Source: Megalopta genalis (taxonomy: Eukaryota > Arthropoda > Insecta > Hymenoptera > Halictidae). Taken from it: a stretch of 64,000 bases of DNA. Shown piece by piece: positions 11,191 to 23,200 of this stretch. The stretch lies in contig NC_135013.1 in the NCBI RefSeq assembly GCF_051020955.1, forward strand, positions 29,271,802 to 29,335,801. The letters are read 5' to 3'. The position numbers and the translations under genes were made by a program. Every line of letters begins with the position of its first letter. The first letter of the stretch is position 1. The notes below the pieces were generated by a model. The model made no database searches and was not told where the DNA came from. It saw nothing but the letters and a program-made list of their open reading frames with translations.

Positions 11191-12352
11191 TTATAGTACT
11201 ATTAGAATTCGGTCAAACATAACATTCGGTTTCCATGAATTATAGAATTCCCGTGGCACTATAACAACGTGACAGAGAATCAGACACTGATGACGAATCA
11301 TTTCGGACATGATCTACCAAATACGAACGCGTATTACGGAAAGAATTACGTCAGCACGACGTGATATTTCATCGCGGCGATAATTTTCTCCCCGCGTTTC
11401 AATAGAATAAATCGTGAATAACATTTTTCTTTCTTCTCTTCTTTTTTTTTTACACCGTCGCCAATTTCTTTCAGCACGATATAATGGTCATCGAGTCGCA
11501 ATACCCGCTCCGAATGTATCCATTGAAAGCTTCGTGACACAGATTCGCATTAATCGGGAGAGAATGTGCGTCTCGATTCGGAAAACTCGAACAATATCAA
11601 CATTCATGAATGAATAAAATTGTTCTGAATAAAGCGTTTCTATGGGCCGGTAATAGAGCTCGGCTAGCAGCACAATAAGACCGTTTATAATCCGTCGTTC
11701 GAATCGTACTGATTCAACGGGGATTAATACGCTCCGGGCATGTTTGACGGGAGTCGGTAAACGTATCAATAATAATTTCGAGTTAATGATTTTGAAAATT
11801 AACGAGATATACTCTCGACGTTGCCGTTAACACCGTCAAGACCGACGCGTTCGAACCTGCGCGCTAATAAGATCGTGAAAAGCCTGCGACCGAGCTTCGA
11901 ACAACAGTTGCAAACTGCGTCTGTCACAAAGGGAACGTTCGCAGCGTTGCTGTCAAATTGGGTGCGAAACTGTAGATAAAAGTGTTTTAGTTGCAATTAA
12001 AGAACTCTGATAAGACTTTGTTGCCCAATACACCGGTGAGATCAAGACGGGTACGTAGCGGCGTCGGAAGCGTCCGCGTAATGGGGTAGAAACGAGGCTT
12101 TAGGGGTCGCTTTAAAGTTTTAAGCAGCGACGCGAAACTGGCCGTTGAATGTACGCCGGCCAGCAGCGTCTGAAAATTGGGCCGGGAGGCGAGGTCCGAC
12201 GACCTAAATATGCGAGGACAGGGACCACGGTCAGAATTTCATTTCCGTTCCTCGGACTGCGGCTCGAGACCCTAACAAGGAGCAATATTTAACTGATGAC
12301 AAAATCGCGCCGATTTTGTATATGTCAGCGAGGTCGCGAAAATGTAAATTAA

Positions 12353-12964
12353 AAGTGCTATCGTGGGCTGGTTTGACCTTGAGAGATCAGCAAAGAAGGG
12401 AGAAAAAATAATGGTGCTGAATTTTGTTTGGAACTTAGTTTATTGTTTGCTGGCTTTAATTCGATACTATCTGTTTATCATCGTTAATCTCTGCTCGTTA
12501 TTATTTTTTGTTATTAAAGTGCTATCGTGGGCTGGTTTGACCTTGAGAGATCAGCAAAGAAGGGAGAAAAAATAATGGTGCTGAATTTTGTTTGGAACTT
12601 AGTTTATTGTTTGCTGGCTTTAATTCGATATTATCTGTTTATCATCATTAATCTCTGCTCGTTATTATTTATCGTTATTAAAGTGCTATCGTGGACTGGT
12701 TTGACCTTGAGAGATCAGCAAAGAAGGGAGAAAAAATAATGGTGCTGAATTTTGTTTGGAACTTAGTTTATTGTTTGCTGACTTTAATTCGGTATTGTCT
12801 GTTTATCATTGTTAATCTCTGCTCATTATTATTTATCGTCATTTATTAATTTATTTGTACAATTTAATTTCATGTATACGGATAATTACTTTCTTTCTCT
12901 TTCACTCGCTTTTCCTTCCTTCTTCGTTAACCTGTCAAGGTCGAACCAGGTCTTGGTAGCACTT
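12353..12964. mobile_element. TTAA-flanked element with internally triplicated left end
   Basis: TTAA at 12349-12352 and at 12965-12968 brackets AAGTGCTATCG... and its imperfect complement ending ...GGTAGCACTT. Inner arms TTTGACCTTGAGAG and CTGTCAAGGTCGAA also pair. Within it, a 164-bp unit starting at the left end is present three times (about 12353, 12516 and 12680) with few differences. The similar ORFs seen in each unit are by-products of the repeat; 164 is not a multiple of three. Confidence 0.78.
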
Positions 12965-13919
12965 TTAATGTATATAAAAAGATCAAATTAATTTTGCCAA
13001 TATAATTATCTCAAATTGTAACACATAACATGATATTTTGAGAATTCAGCGCTTCTCTTTGACGGCATTGTTATCATATTTCATAAGAGGATACGACGTA
13101 GTTAATTTAACCCGTTAAATAGCGTTTCTCGCGAGATTCCCAAAAGTTCGGCTCGCCTTCTCCCGGTGTACCGAACCCGTTGCGAAAAAAAAAATTCAGA
13201 AAGGTGCGCCGAGAACGAAGGAATAAAAATTTTTCAGAGCTTTCGGTAACGTCGCGAAGTATTCCCGGAAATAAAATCCAAAGTGCAACGAATCGGGGAG
13301 GCGGGAAAAAAAATTAGAGAAGAAGGGATCGACTGAGTGAAACTTTTTTCCACGGTCGAAGTTCGTCGAACCCCGCCCGAAAATAAGGGAGGGAATGCTA
13401 TAAAAAAAAAAAAAAGGAAAAAAAAGGAAAGAAAAGCGGCTGGAGTTCGGTAAGGAAAATCCGGAGATGAGAATGCCGCGGGAGGGTGTAACAATTGCGC
13501 TCGGAAGGCAGAGACAGAGGCAGGGCGCAGCCTTCGGAAAAACCGGGGCGAGATTCATGGCGGAAGTTGCGCTTCACGCGTCAGATTTACCTGGGAACGT
13601 GATTTCCAGTTTTCCCGGCGGCGGGCCGGCTCGGGCCGGGTCGGGCCGGGTCGGGTCGTAAAATTGAATGAAACCGGGCGTTAAGTGAACGGGCAAGCAA
13701 GAGGGTAGAAAGAAAGAGACCTGGGCGGCGCGGCGAGGTGTTGGCGGGAAGGGGAGGGACGCGCGATGGCGGAAATCTTTCTGAAGCGAGTGTCACGGGA
13801 TAAAGTAACGGCGACGGTAACCATGCTTTATTGCGCTAAACGTTTCCCTGCAACTTTCCGACGCGTGTTCTTAACTCCGCCCGCAAAAGAAAGGCGAAAG
13901 GGAGAGAGTGTATGTGTGT

Positions 13920-13927
<8 letters not shown>

Positions 13928-13970
<43 letters not shown>
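13928..13970. repeat. GA microsatellite
   Basis: An almost pure GA dinucleotide run with a single interruption, preceded by a short GT/GC alternation. Confidence 0.9.
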
Positions 13971-15471
13971 ATACGGAGCAGAGAACGTACCCACGGAAAA
14001 AAGTTTCTTGTTCGCCGGAAACCGGAGAAGAAAGAAGGCGGGCCCCGGGGAGATCTCTTGAAAAGGGAGAGGGACTTTCGTAACGATAATTAGATGGTAC
14101 TCGGCGCCGCGATAAAACCCGACGCAATTTAAGGGGATTAAAGTTCGCCATACAGGAGGCGTCTCCTCCTGATTTCGTCCCGCGATGCGATTTTTCCTCA
14201 TAAGCTCGGCTTAAATTTAAACTCGGCCAGCTACGGCTCGGCTTCTTCCTCAAAAGCGGACTGATACGGCGCGACCCGCGCCCGAACTTTGCTTTTTATC
14301 GCGTTATACTGCCCGGCCCGGCCATCGTCCGATAGACCCGCGCAGTCTGGGAAGGCTTTTCGGAAAACCGGCGAACCGGTTCCCCTCGCGCCGATCATTA
14401 AGCCGCTGCGGAAGATAAACAGCCGGATCGAAATGAACCGCGAATTAAAGCACCGAAAATAATCCCGACGTGCTCGCCTACTTTCACGCAGACGCGGAAT
14501 TAAGCGACCAAGTATCGAACAATTTCTGTCCATGAAAATCTTTCTGATTTATTGTACTCAGATTCGGAAACTGAAACTACACTTTCTACAAATAGATCGA
14601 TTTAAGAATCGATCGTCTCTGCGACAGTGAACGTCGATCGACCGACTTGTCTGTCCATCACTCGCCGTTTCTACTTGCGCAGTGATTTCTTCGGTATCGA
14701 ACAATCGCATTGTAAATTTTTAACGCCTTTTTTAGAAGATGCTATAAATTGAGCAATTATTCTGCAAATAGTTCTTACATTACTGTCTTGATAATGAAAC
14801 TTTTATATTGCAATTATAAGCTGGTGTAATTGTAAGCTCGTGTATCGAAGTCAGCAGCGAATTAGAAAACGGTGCATCACTGATAAATAGATTAATAGAA
14901 TCTGCGAATAACGTCAACATTTTTTAGCCTTTTGTCTCGAGAAAATTAGAACACAAAGCTGTAACGCACAGTTTCTTTATCCGACAAGATGAGAATATTC
15001 TACTTAGCATCCATCTCTGAATAAAAATTCGTTGCCGCTATCAAACTGTAAAAAGCAATAAAAGCAATAAAATACGAAGCTTGATTAAACGAATCCCTTG
15101 CCGTACCATTTTCTTCACAGTTACAATGATCAAGCGCTTCTTCAATCGCGCTAATTTCTTGGAACAGTATTTCATTCCGACTTGAAATTAATAAACTTAA
15201 TAAAATTCCGACAGAATTAACATTCCTACTTAACAGATTACTGTTTGATATCTCTAACAAGAGCCTTGCGCACATCAGCGATTTATCGAACGAATTACCG
15301 AGCAAATTCTTGCGCAACTCCGTTGAAGAACGGAGTTGGAAGCAACGGTCTCCGATAAAGCTGCGAAATTTGCATAAACATATGCAGTTCGCTAATGAAC
15401 CGAGGCGGTGAGAGCGGTCGTTTCGAATGGAGCCGCGTGCGAAGTGGTTCGCGGAACAGAAAAGAAGCAGC

Positions 15472-15694
15472 TACAGTAATGTCTCCCTAATTGACGCTCG
15501 GATTGCGCGCGAAAATGGACAATTTGGAAAGAGGAGATACGATTATTCGAGCCTTGCAGCTCGTTTCTATATTTCTTGACAATTCCTAGCTATGAAAACG
15601 AACCGCAAGGCTCGGATAATCGCATATCTCCTCTTCCAAAATTGTCCATTTTTTTGTGGACAATCTGAGCGCCAATTAGAGGGACACTACTGTA
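15472..15694. mobile_element. Family A hairpin MITE, copy 3
   Basis: Ends are TACAGTAATGTCTCCC and GGGACACTACTGTA, with complementary arms throughout. It lies in intron 5 only 35 bp beyond the exon 5 donor. Confidence 0.86.
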
Positions 15695-15729
15695 ATTCGT
15701 TCCGGGATTAAAGATGAAATGAAACTCAC

Positions 15730-15768
15730 CGTTTCCCATGATCGGCGCCAACGTGGACGAGTGAAGAT
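15730..15768 (-). CDS. Exon 5: 39-bp microexon linker between VWC2 and VWC3
   Basis: This exon encodes 12 whole codons (residues 192-203, LHSSTLAPIMGN) plus split codons His191 and Gly204. It is preceded by one of the best polypyrimidine tracts in the window (TTTCTCTTCTTCTTTTCC, then CGCAAAG|AT). Its donor, AACG|GTGAGT, is near-consensus. It is phase 1-1, so it slots between exons 4 and 6 without disturbing the frame. Its final G turns the first codon of exon 6 into Gly, giving the G-C start shared by all three VWC domains. The intron upstream is only 95 bp, a typical short insect intron. A family A hairpin element ends 35 bp downstream of its donor. Constitutive or alternative use cannot be told from sequence. 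Confidence 0.77.
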
Positions 15769-15863
15769 CTTTGCGGTGGAAAAGAAGAAGAGAAACGGTA
15801 TGAGTTATTCGGTTCTCGGCGAGAGAGCGGCGAACTCGCGACGTAGAGGGAAAGTACACTCAC
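15769..15863 (-). other. Intron 4 (95 bp)
   Basis: A short insect-type intron with GTGAGT at its start and a strong TTTCTCTTCTTCTTTTCC tract before the CAAAG acceptor. Confidence 0.75.
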
Positions 15864-16049
15864 GGGTGCAATTGTAGGCAACGGGGCAGCAGGAGTGCGG
15901 CGCATAGAGCGGAGTGCATCCTGGCAGGGGCAACAGGCACTTCGGTCTGATGCATCTTCTCGCGCCGGAGATGCAGTAGCAGTACTCGCATCTACGTGAG
16001 CCCATCATCGCTGAACCTGGCCCGTATCTCACGCCCTCGTGCAGGCAAC
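15864..16049 (-). CDS. Exon 4: second VWC domain (VWC2)
   Basis: This exon encodes residues 130-190 with phase 1 at both ends. Ten cysteines lie at about residues 130, 149, 152, 154, 161, 166, 173, 182, 183 and 189, the same order and nearly the same spacing as VWC1. The domain opens CLHEGVRYGPG and closes CCPVAYNCT. The last asparagine sits in an N-C-T sequon. The acceptor is TTAACAATCAG|GT (16050/16049) and the donor is ACCC|GTGAGT (15864/15863), a strong site. A 95-bp intron separates it from exon 5 and a 904-bp intron from exon 3. The role is an extracellular interaction module, as for the other VWC domains. The domain assignment is secure. Confidence 0.93.
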
Positions 16050-16953
16050 CTGATTGTTAACAGAAGAACCCCTTCGCCCTAGAACCTTTTAAACGTGGCC
16101 ACGCTTCTTCAAACGAGTCCGCGCCGCCGCTCAAAAAATACTTCATCGCTTATGGTGATCGCGGTATGGAGAACAGAAACGACCCGCGCGTTGATGCGCG
16201 TTTCTTTTCTCTTTTTTTCTTAACGTCGCGTTCTCGTTTCGCGGGCTGCTGCCACCGCAGCAATTTTATCACACGAATGTATTCTCGTTAAGGATTTATG
16301 GTTGTTCTGTACAGCGTTTTCGCAATTTATTGCGTGGCCGTTAGATCGCCGATTTTTACGCAACTATTACGATCGTCGGATTGTAAAATGCGAGAACATT
16401 TACGTCAGAAATTCAAATAAAATTGTACATTAATTACGCTCTAACAATCTTTACTCCAACACCGGATTTACGGTGCATTAAAAGCAGCCGTTTTATATTA
16501 GTTTACAAAAGTAACGATAACACAGTTATTCTGATTTTTTGCAAGTGTACTCTGGTGTATTTTTACAATAGAATAATCGCGAATTAACAAATTAGCGGCT
16601 TCGTTTTTTTAGCGGGTTTAGTGGTTTTCGTAAATCTAGTGTTAATAATAAGGAAATTAAAATATTTCATTATATTTCTTCAGTTAAACGCGTGAAAATC
16701 GTGCGACGGAGGAGCGATGAAATATTTTTGAGCAGCAATGTTATATCGCGGACTGATCTAACAGTCGCTGTAATATCCAGACTAGTACATCTAGATCTAA
16801 TAATTTTTACAATTACACGTTTTCGTTCCAGAGATTTTGCGCATCGCTACCAGCAGAAAGAAGCTTGTTGATTTAGTTAAAGTACTAAAGATTTCCGGAT
16901 CTCCGTGATTCGAGGCTCGGAGAATACTCTCTCATTAATTGCTAATCCTTTAC
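16050..16953 (-). other. Intron 3
   Basis: 904 bp of AT-rich non-coding sequence between the exon 3 donor and the exon 4 acceptor. No repeat or RNA gene was recognised. Confidence 0.7.
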
Positions 16954-17043
16954 CTTGAAAACGAGAAGTCTGGTAATCCTCCTCGTGCTTCTCTTCCTGC
17001 TCTATGTGGGCGTTGGATCTTCTTAAAATGTTCGCCGAGTCTC
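16954..17043 (-). CDS. Exon 3: short acidic/basic linker between VWC1 and VWC2
   Basis: This 90-bp exon encodes residues 100-128 plus split codons Arg99 and Gly129. It is too short to stand out in an ORF scan. The acceptor is ACTTTTCCAG|GA and the donor is TTCAAG|GTAAAG. Only the phase-1 reading is open; the phase-0 frame stops within seven codons. The peptide begins DSANILRRSNAHIEQEE and continues with a charged HEED stretch, so it is a hydrophilic, probably flexible spacer. Two points support it as real. Both ends are phase 1, matching exons 2 and 4, and its last base G completes a Gly codon just before the first Cys of VWC2, as at VWC1 and VWC3. It could be an alternatively included cassette, because skipping it keeps the frame. 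Confidence 0.8.
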
Positions 17044-17595
17044 CTGGAAAAGTATCACGCGCGTGTCCCTTTCATTAATAAGCCCGGATCTCAGATGCGT
17101 ATATGAAAATATATATATATGAAGAGCCTAGCCGGAAGCGATAAGAACCCGTTTTCTCGGAAAAGAAGCGAAATCCGTATTTAATTTACGAACGCGTCTG
17201 TTAATGTGCTTCGAGATCTACAGAATTTACTCGAATTTGCTTCAAATTCCTTTCATATTTTCCGATCGCTTTGTGTTCGATCTTAAAAACAATCCTGCAC
17301 AGAAATGTTTAACTAGAAATAATAAATCTGCGCTAGTGACAAATTAAAACCGTTAATGCTGCAATCCGAATTACAAATGTACCGAGTCAATTCGAGCGCG
17401 CACGATGCTCGGAGTTTACAATGGACACATTTGCATCCGTATCGACGGTAAAAATTCAGATGTATATTTTTTTGGAACAACGATCGCGGTTGAATAATTA
17501 CAGTCAGCTCTTGTCAAAGGTGTTTGGACAGCTCGGCAGAGCTGGACGTTGTTTTGGGCAAATTGTTTGGCAGGTTTTTTTGCAACGATACTAAC
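17044..17595 (-). other. Intron 2
   Basis: 552 bp with no recognisable feature apart from splice signals and a short TA run near 17109-17120. Confidence 0.7.
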
Positions 17596-17799
17596 GTGTG
17601 TCGCTGCAAACTAGTTCCGCACAGCAGACGTTCTCTCCCGGCGGGCGAACTCGACATCCGGATGGCGGCGGGTTCGGCAATCGTGGACAAACTCGGAGAC
17701 GACATCTGAGCGCGCCCTCGATGCACCTGCACTGCAGACAGGGCTCGGACGTGATCACCGACGCGCCCTCCTGGTATCTGCGCCCCTCGTACCTGCAAC
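17596..17799 (-). CDS. Exon 2: first VWC domain (VWC1)
   Basis: This exon encodes residues 32-98, with split codons at both ends (phase 1-1). It holds one complete von Willebrand factor type C domain with ten cysteines at about residues 32, 51, 54, 56, 63, 68, 79, 89, 90 and 95. The spacing includes the diagnostic CxxCxC core and the late CC pair. The opening CRYEGRRYQEG matches the usual C..G..Y..G start of VWC domains. The acceptor is TTGGTTGCAG|GT at 17800/17799 and the donor is ACAC|GTTAGT at 17596/17595. VWC domains are extracellular protein-protein interaction modules found in matrix proteins and BMP regulators. One domain per phase 1-1 exon is the arrangement expected for modules that duplicate by exon shuffling. 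The domain is certain; the exact donor is slightly less so. Confidence 0.92.
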
Positions 17800-20700
17800 C
17801 TGCAACCAAATCTTCGTTACGATCGACGAGAAATTAGACTCGCTGAATATCACGGTCTACCGGAAAGTGCATCTTTATGCACTACGAAGAAGCGTAATTT
17901 CACGTTTCGATACCCACTGAATGAATCTCGTAGACTTTGAAAAAAGAAACATTACAAATTTCTTCTGCTTTAACTGTAAAAACTATACCAATGATTTCGA
18001 TGTACGACTATTCTGTGGATCCTGTCGTTTACAATGCTGTATTTTGTACTAATGTTTTAAGTATTCAAATGCGTTTAAAAAGAGCGAGACACCTTGAATG
18101 CATTTAACTTTCTCGATTATCATATTTGTTTTAAAAATCATACGTGTACACGCTATTACTTTATAAAATATGAATTATATGTATTCTTTATGTATGACGT
18201 ACAACGACGTGCAACGAAGACATTTCATCGAGAAAATAAATAAAATACACTTGTCAGTAAGTTACGAATTTGTTCTATGTATAATACGATAATTAAATGT
18301 GTCGGCAATGGGAGCGGATGAAACATAAAGCGAGATTATCGACGTCGATTAACTTCCGATAACCGGGAGAACGGAATAATTATTATAAATTTTGATGTTC
18401 TGCTTTGATTCGACGCTGATCGAGTCTGAAATTGAAGAGCGTACAATGGTTGTCAAGCAAGACTCGAATGACCAACGCTGCCGCCGAAGAGAGCAAAACG
18501 ATGATTAATACGAGCGTGGACGATCTTCAATGGAGTTTCGAAAACATCGATTTCATCGAACAACGGGAAATCGAGAAGAATAATTGTGAAACTGTGCTTC
18601 GGTCCTAGCATTGTCTCTGGTCGGATTAAAAAATCCGCTCTACCGACTGAAAATTTCATTCTGCGTCTGCACATGCTGCGCGGCTTCGGTGTCTGTGTCT
18701 GATACCGGCGTAGAATGAAAAAAGTTTGTTGCCAGTTTTGTCATTCGTCCTTTCATTCGTCCCGCGTTGCGGCCACGTAACGAACTTTATTATACAATAA
18801 TCGGGTTCAACGGTCATTCTTCCACTTTTCCGACCAAAGAAAAATCATTGTTTCGGAGTATCTTGGAATATTCCGTTGGCCAATCGCGAAGGCTTCGTTT
18901 CGGAGAAAGAAACAGCAGCGCATCTGGGACTTTTATTAATTTATTAAATGCAACGTATTTCCACTAGGATATATTTTAATTGTAACTTGTAAGTTCGCTG
19001 GATATTATTCAGTCATGTATTATGATTAGAGAGCGGGATTTTTTTGCGTTTATGAGAGAAACGCCGGCCGGATTTTATTTTTTGTAATTGTAATGGAGCC
19101 GTACGCGGCGGATCGCGAAATAACGCGATCACGGGGATCGGCCTCGATTCCCGATTTTCCCGTCGAACATATTCCGCGGCTCGGTATCAGCGATTTTTTC
19201 CGCGTAAAAGAACAACACTGCGAGGCTTTCGCGCGCGAAACACGCCGGCGCGCCGCGGCGGGAAAAAAATAAAAAGAGGTCCGCCGCCACTCCGCGATAT
19301 ATTTTTCGAGTGCTCCGGCCGTAGATTCGATTCGATCGCAGTCTCTAATGGGTGCGGAGAGTCTTTCGCTGCGGCTGTGTTCCGGCATTTAATATGCGAA
19401 CACTTGTAAAAACGGCGCGAACCCGCGTGCGCCGGGAACGGAGAAAAAAATGTGACAGCGGAAACCTCGTAGCATCGCTCGGTTTTATGGCGAAAATTAA
19501 ATTCGTATTATTATGGTCGGCTTTCCGGAAAAGGGGATGGACGCCGGTGGTCGTAATAAATGTGTAGACATTTTTAAATACCATTTTTCAAAGTCCTTCG
19601 AGGCTGCGCTCCGTGCCTTTTTACACGCGTGCGCGGCACTTTTTCGGCCGCATTTTATAGCTAACGTTATTACGACATTCACTGTACATTAATCTGCACT
19701 ACTTTTACGTTCGGCGCGGTAACGTGCTTCCGCTGTGTTTTTATTCAACAATTTCACAGCTCGAAGAAATTTCAAGGATTTTTATTGGTGCAATAATTAA
19801 GGTAATAAGGTTTTATTTTTCGTGCGAAACGAAGTCGAAAAAATATAAGTATCCTCGAAAGAAGCGTTAACAACGTCCATAAGAATATCCTTTTCATAAT
19901 GAATTTTACACCTCGACGTCGTTCTAATTACGTAAAAGACATTATCGTGTCATTATCTTCTACTATACTCGCTCGGTGCACAATAGAATATTCGCATAAT
20001 TTGACACGAGCGCGAAGAACGTGTAAGACTATAATTTAGACTATAATTTATTTATATTTATTTTTAATTTATTTATAATTTATTAGACAGTAATTTCTGT
20101 TCCACGGCTGAATTTTCCGCGATTCAGGAATTGGTAATCGTGGCGGTGGCACGAAATCGAGGAAACAGGTCCCGAAGCGTCCGGAAGAAAGAATCTTTCC
20201 GGGTAACGCGAGTCGATATTTTCGTTCGGTCCGATGAAAGATGATTTTCTCCGGGCTTGGGCGTTCGGGTTTCAGTGTTAGAGAACTCTTTAACCGCGAG
20301 CGAAAAGCTTTCTTTTCACGGAAGAGCCGCCGCGAAAAAAGCATATCTGAAAGGAGTTAGCCGCGCTGCTTGCGCGCACAGCGGGGAGCAAACGGGCGAG
20401 AAAAAGAGGCCGGCCGTTGGCAACGCGAACGAAACGAACCGTTCTTCCGCGTGTTTCCTCGACCCTCGGTTTCCCGGCTCTCCGCCGGTACCGAACGCAG
20501 CCCCGAAAAACCAAGGACTTTCGGGACTGCTTTAGATTCGCTGCGAGACAATGTCGCGTGAAATTGCTCTTGCGCGAGACGCTCACGGAGATTAGGGGAT
20601 TAAGCCGCACCTGGTCAGACGCGGTTAAAATTTCGCGCTGCCTTGGCCGTTCCGCATGCAAAAATCGGCGGAGGATGCGGCGCAATGTCCACCGACCCGG

Positions 20701-21210
20701 TTCAACCGTTTATTTGAACGGTCATTAACCCTCGGACCATTTTCGCGATTATGCAATTCACGATGTTTAGGACGATTCTCACAGCTTTATTCGTCGATTT
20801 TTCTAAACGTATTTTTGTAGATACTACATGTAGAGTTATTAGTCTTTGCGTTAAGCCTAGTGTAACACCAATTTCTTTCGCCAAATTGCCGAGATCTGAC
20901 TGATTAGGTGACGATTTAAACAGATTGGGTCAATTAATTTTAGCATTAACGTTTTCTATACACTTTTCGTTCGGATCTGCAAACTACAGGAAGATCGAAA
21001 GAACATTCGGTATCGTATATCTCGGTTTTCCAATTTTTATTTCGTTAGATTGATTACTTCAATTTGACGAAATTATCGGGCTTGAACCGGCAATTTATTG
21101 GAGCAATTTAAAGCTCATTTTCGGAGAATGAAACGAGTCAATTCGGGTCCTGCGTACACTTATCACGCTTTGGACATAATATGTACATGAATGAATCACA
21201 GTGGTATAAC

Positions 21211-21310
21211 CCATAAACTGCAGAAATAAACCATGAACTGCAGAAATAAACCGGAAACGTAGAAATAAACCGCAAACTGCAGAAATAAACCAGAAACTGT
21301 AGTAAATAAA
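21211..21310. repeat. 20-bp minisatellite, five copies
   Basis: The unit CATAAACTGCAGAAATAAAC recurs with a period of 20 (phase marked by AGAAATAAA near 21222, 21242, 21261 and 21282) with minor substitutions. Confidence 0.88.
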
Positions 21311-21847
21311 TTTGTGCGACAACAAATCGTTGGTTCGTTGCACAATATTCGCAATCTAGTTATGAAAAAAAAAAATAACGAACTGCCACACAGTACGGTA
21401 AAGCTTAATTTATTGCGGACTGTGTAACCGTGATGCTTCAAAAAGATCGAAGCTTTCTTTCGCGTTCCCCTAAAATTTTGTATGCATAGAGCGCCGCGAT
21501 AAAACGATTTCCTGAAATTCAAGGAGATGACGAAGTTATAACCCAGAAATGACTGCGCGTGACGCGAGGTATACGTTAACTTGAAATTTTAATCAGTTCT
21601 TCCGGAAAAACGTCGAGATAGTTCTCCCGCTTATATCGTGGGGGGAAGAAGGGGGAGAAGAAGTCCATTACTTTTTACCGCAACAAATATTAAAACATAA
21701 TTCCCTTCTCGTTATAAGACAATTTTCATCGAACGCTTCATCTCTCCGCTTTCAACGCTAAAACTGCCGAACCGTAACCGCGACTAATTCGCGTTGTTAA
21801 TAACAAGAATTGGGTTTATTCTAACTTTGTACGATTTCTATTATAAT

Positions 21848-22068
21848 ATAGGTGAGTTAGAATCATAGTGGCGTGAGTCACGTGTTCCTTATTCTGAGAA
21901 ACAAGGATGAGTGTATTGTTTACTGAACAAATTTATTCTCAAGATAATTTAGAGTTAAGTTAACTTAATAGTTACTTTAGAATTTATTCCACTTGTCTTG
22001 AACATTTTGGCACGTGTAGGTCAACATTTTCGGAAATTACGCCACTATTATTCTAACTCATTCGTATA
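21848..22068. mobile_element. Single TA-flanked inverted-repeat MITE
   Basis: The left end TAGGTGAGTTAGAATCATAG plus TGGCGTGA pairs with the right end TTACGCCACTATTATTCTAA followed by CTCATTCGTA. About 220 bp, non-coding, with TA at each border. Confidence 0.78.
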
Positions 22069-22237
22069 CGCTCGCATGAAGAAGTTTATCGAAAATGTTC
22101 TCGTGGAAACATTTTTATGATTTCAGTGACCGTAGAAGAAAAATTCAGAGATCCGTCATTTTGACCGAAGCATAAGGAACTTCTTTCTAGTCCCCTAATT
22201 AAATCATCTTACTATTCTCCCTAATTATTAAGATCCA

Positions 22238-22456
22238 TCTCTAATTCTCCGTAATTAATGCTCGGCTTGCGCACAAAAATGAACGATTTGGGAAGAGAAG
22301 ACGCGATTATTCGAGCCTTTCGGCTCGTTTTTATAATCGTTGACAATCGGTAACTATAAAAACGAGCCGCACGGCTCGAATAATCGCGTCTCCTCTTCCA
22401 AAAATTGCCCTTTTTTTGTGCACAATCTGAGCGCGCATTAGGGAGAATTTACTGTA
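22238..22456. mobile_element. Family A hairpin MITE, copy 4 (diverged left end)
   Basis: The arms GATTATTCGAGCCTTTCGGC and GCACGGCTCGAATAATCGCG pair strongly. The right end GGGAGAATTTACTGTA is recognisable, but the left terminus is degraded. Confidence 0.8.
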
Positions 22457-22911
22457 CCGTCGAGGCGAGCGGGAAACGGATGAAGACGGTGATCCAGGTG
22501 ACAGCGGGAACGGAATTTAAAGGGTCCGGAAGAGGAAAATAAGTATTTATGCGAACCCGTGGAACGGTTCTCTGTTTACATAGACGGGATTAGCGGGTAC
22601 ACTGTGTAAAGTATGGTGAAGCGTGAGCGATGGCGGAAGAAACGGGCGAGACACGAGGCTGGTTAACAGTGCGCAAACTTTCGGCTTCGGACTAAATTAT
22701 GCGGTACGTGGTAATGAAACAGTCCAGACTACAATGTAAAACGACTATCCGCCGCTGGGGGCGGCCAAACTTTTCGTCTCCGCGGTTAGAACTTTGTTAT
22801 TGATCATGAAACTCTGCGGAGCCGATATTGTTGTTGACAAACCACGCGGTGTAAAAAAATTCTCGAATACTCGGAAAGCGATAAAACTGCGGTTATCGAT
22901 TATGGAAAACA

Positions 22912-23200
22912 ATTCCCGTTAAAAGAAAAATTATCGAGGTTTAGCCATGACCCTATTTGCATGTGTGTTATCTCCTTAATCTCTAATTAGAATATCCTCG
23001 CCAATATTTCTATAGTTATCATTTTTGGGAAGCAATTAGTGTTAAAAGAAATGACTCCCGTTAAAAGAAAAATTATTGAGGTCTGACCATATATGATCCT
23101 ATTTGCGTGTGTGTTATCTCCTTAATCTCTAATTAGAATATCCTCGCCAATATTTCTACGGTTATCATTTTTGGGAAGCAATTAGTGTTAAAATAAATGA
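22912..23200. repeat. Tandem duplication, unit 142 bp, two copies
   Basis: CCCGTTAAAAGAAAAATTAT at 22915 and 23057 starts two nearly identical blocks that include TAGAATATCCTCGCCAATAT and TTTTGGGAAGCAATTAGTG. Confidence 0.87.

Larger units (their letters stand above)
7889..15729 (-). other. Intron 5
   Basis: It holds family D, C and A elements, a mariner-type end fragment, a short minisatellite (9027-9107), an AT-rich block, a TTAA element with internal triplication, and a GA microsatellite. Long frames at 9583-10212 (-) and about 13.2-14.5 kb are GC-rich or low-complexity and show no domain. 14.5-15.4 kb is AT-rich and otherwise featureless. Confidence 0.65.

Noticed and set aside
12363..12739. 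Two near-identical 70-codon plus-strand frames
   Set aside because: They are copies of the same 164-bp repeat unit; the unit length is not a multiple of three and the product has no known relative.
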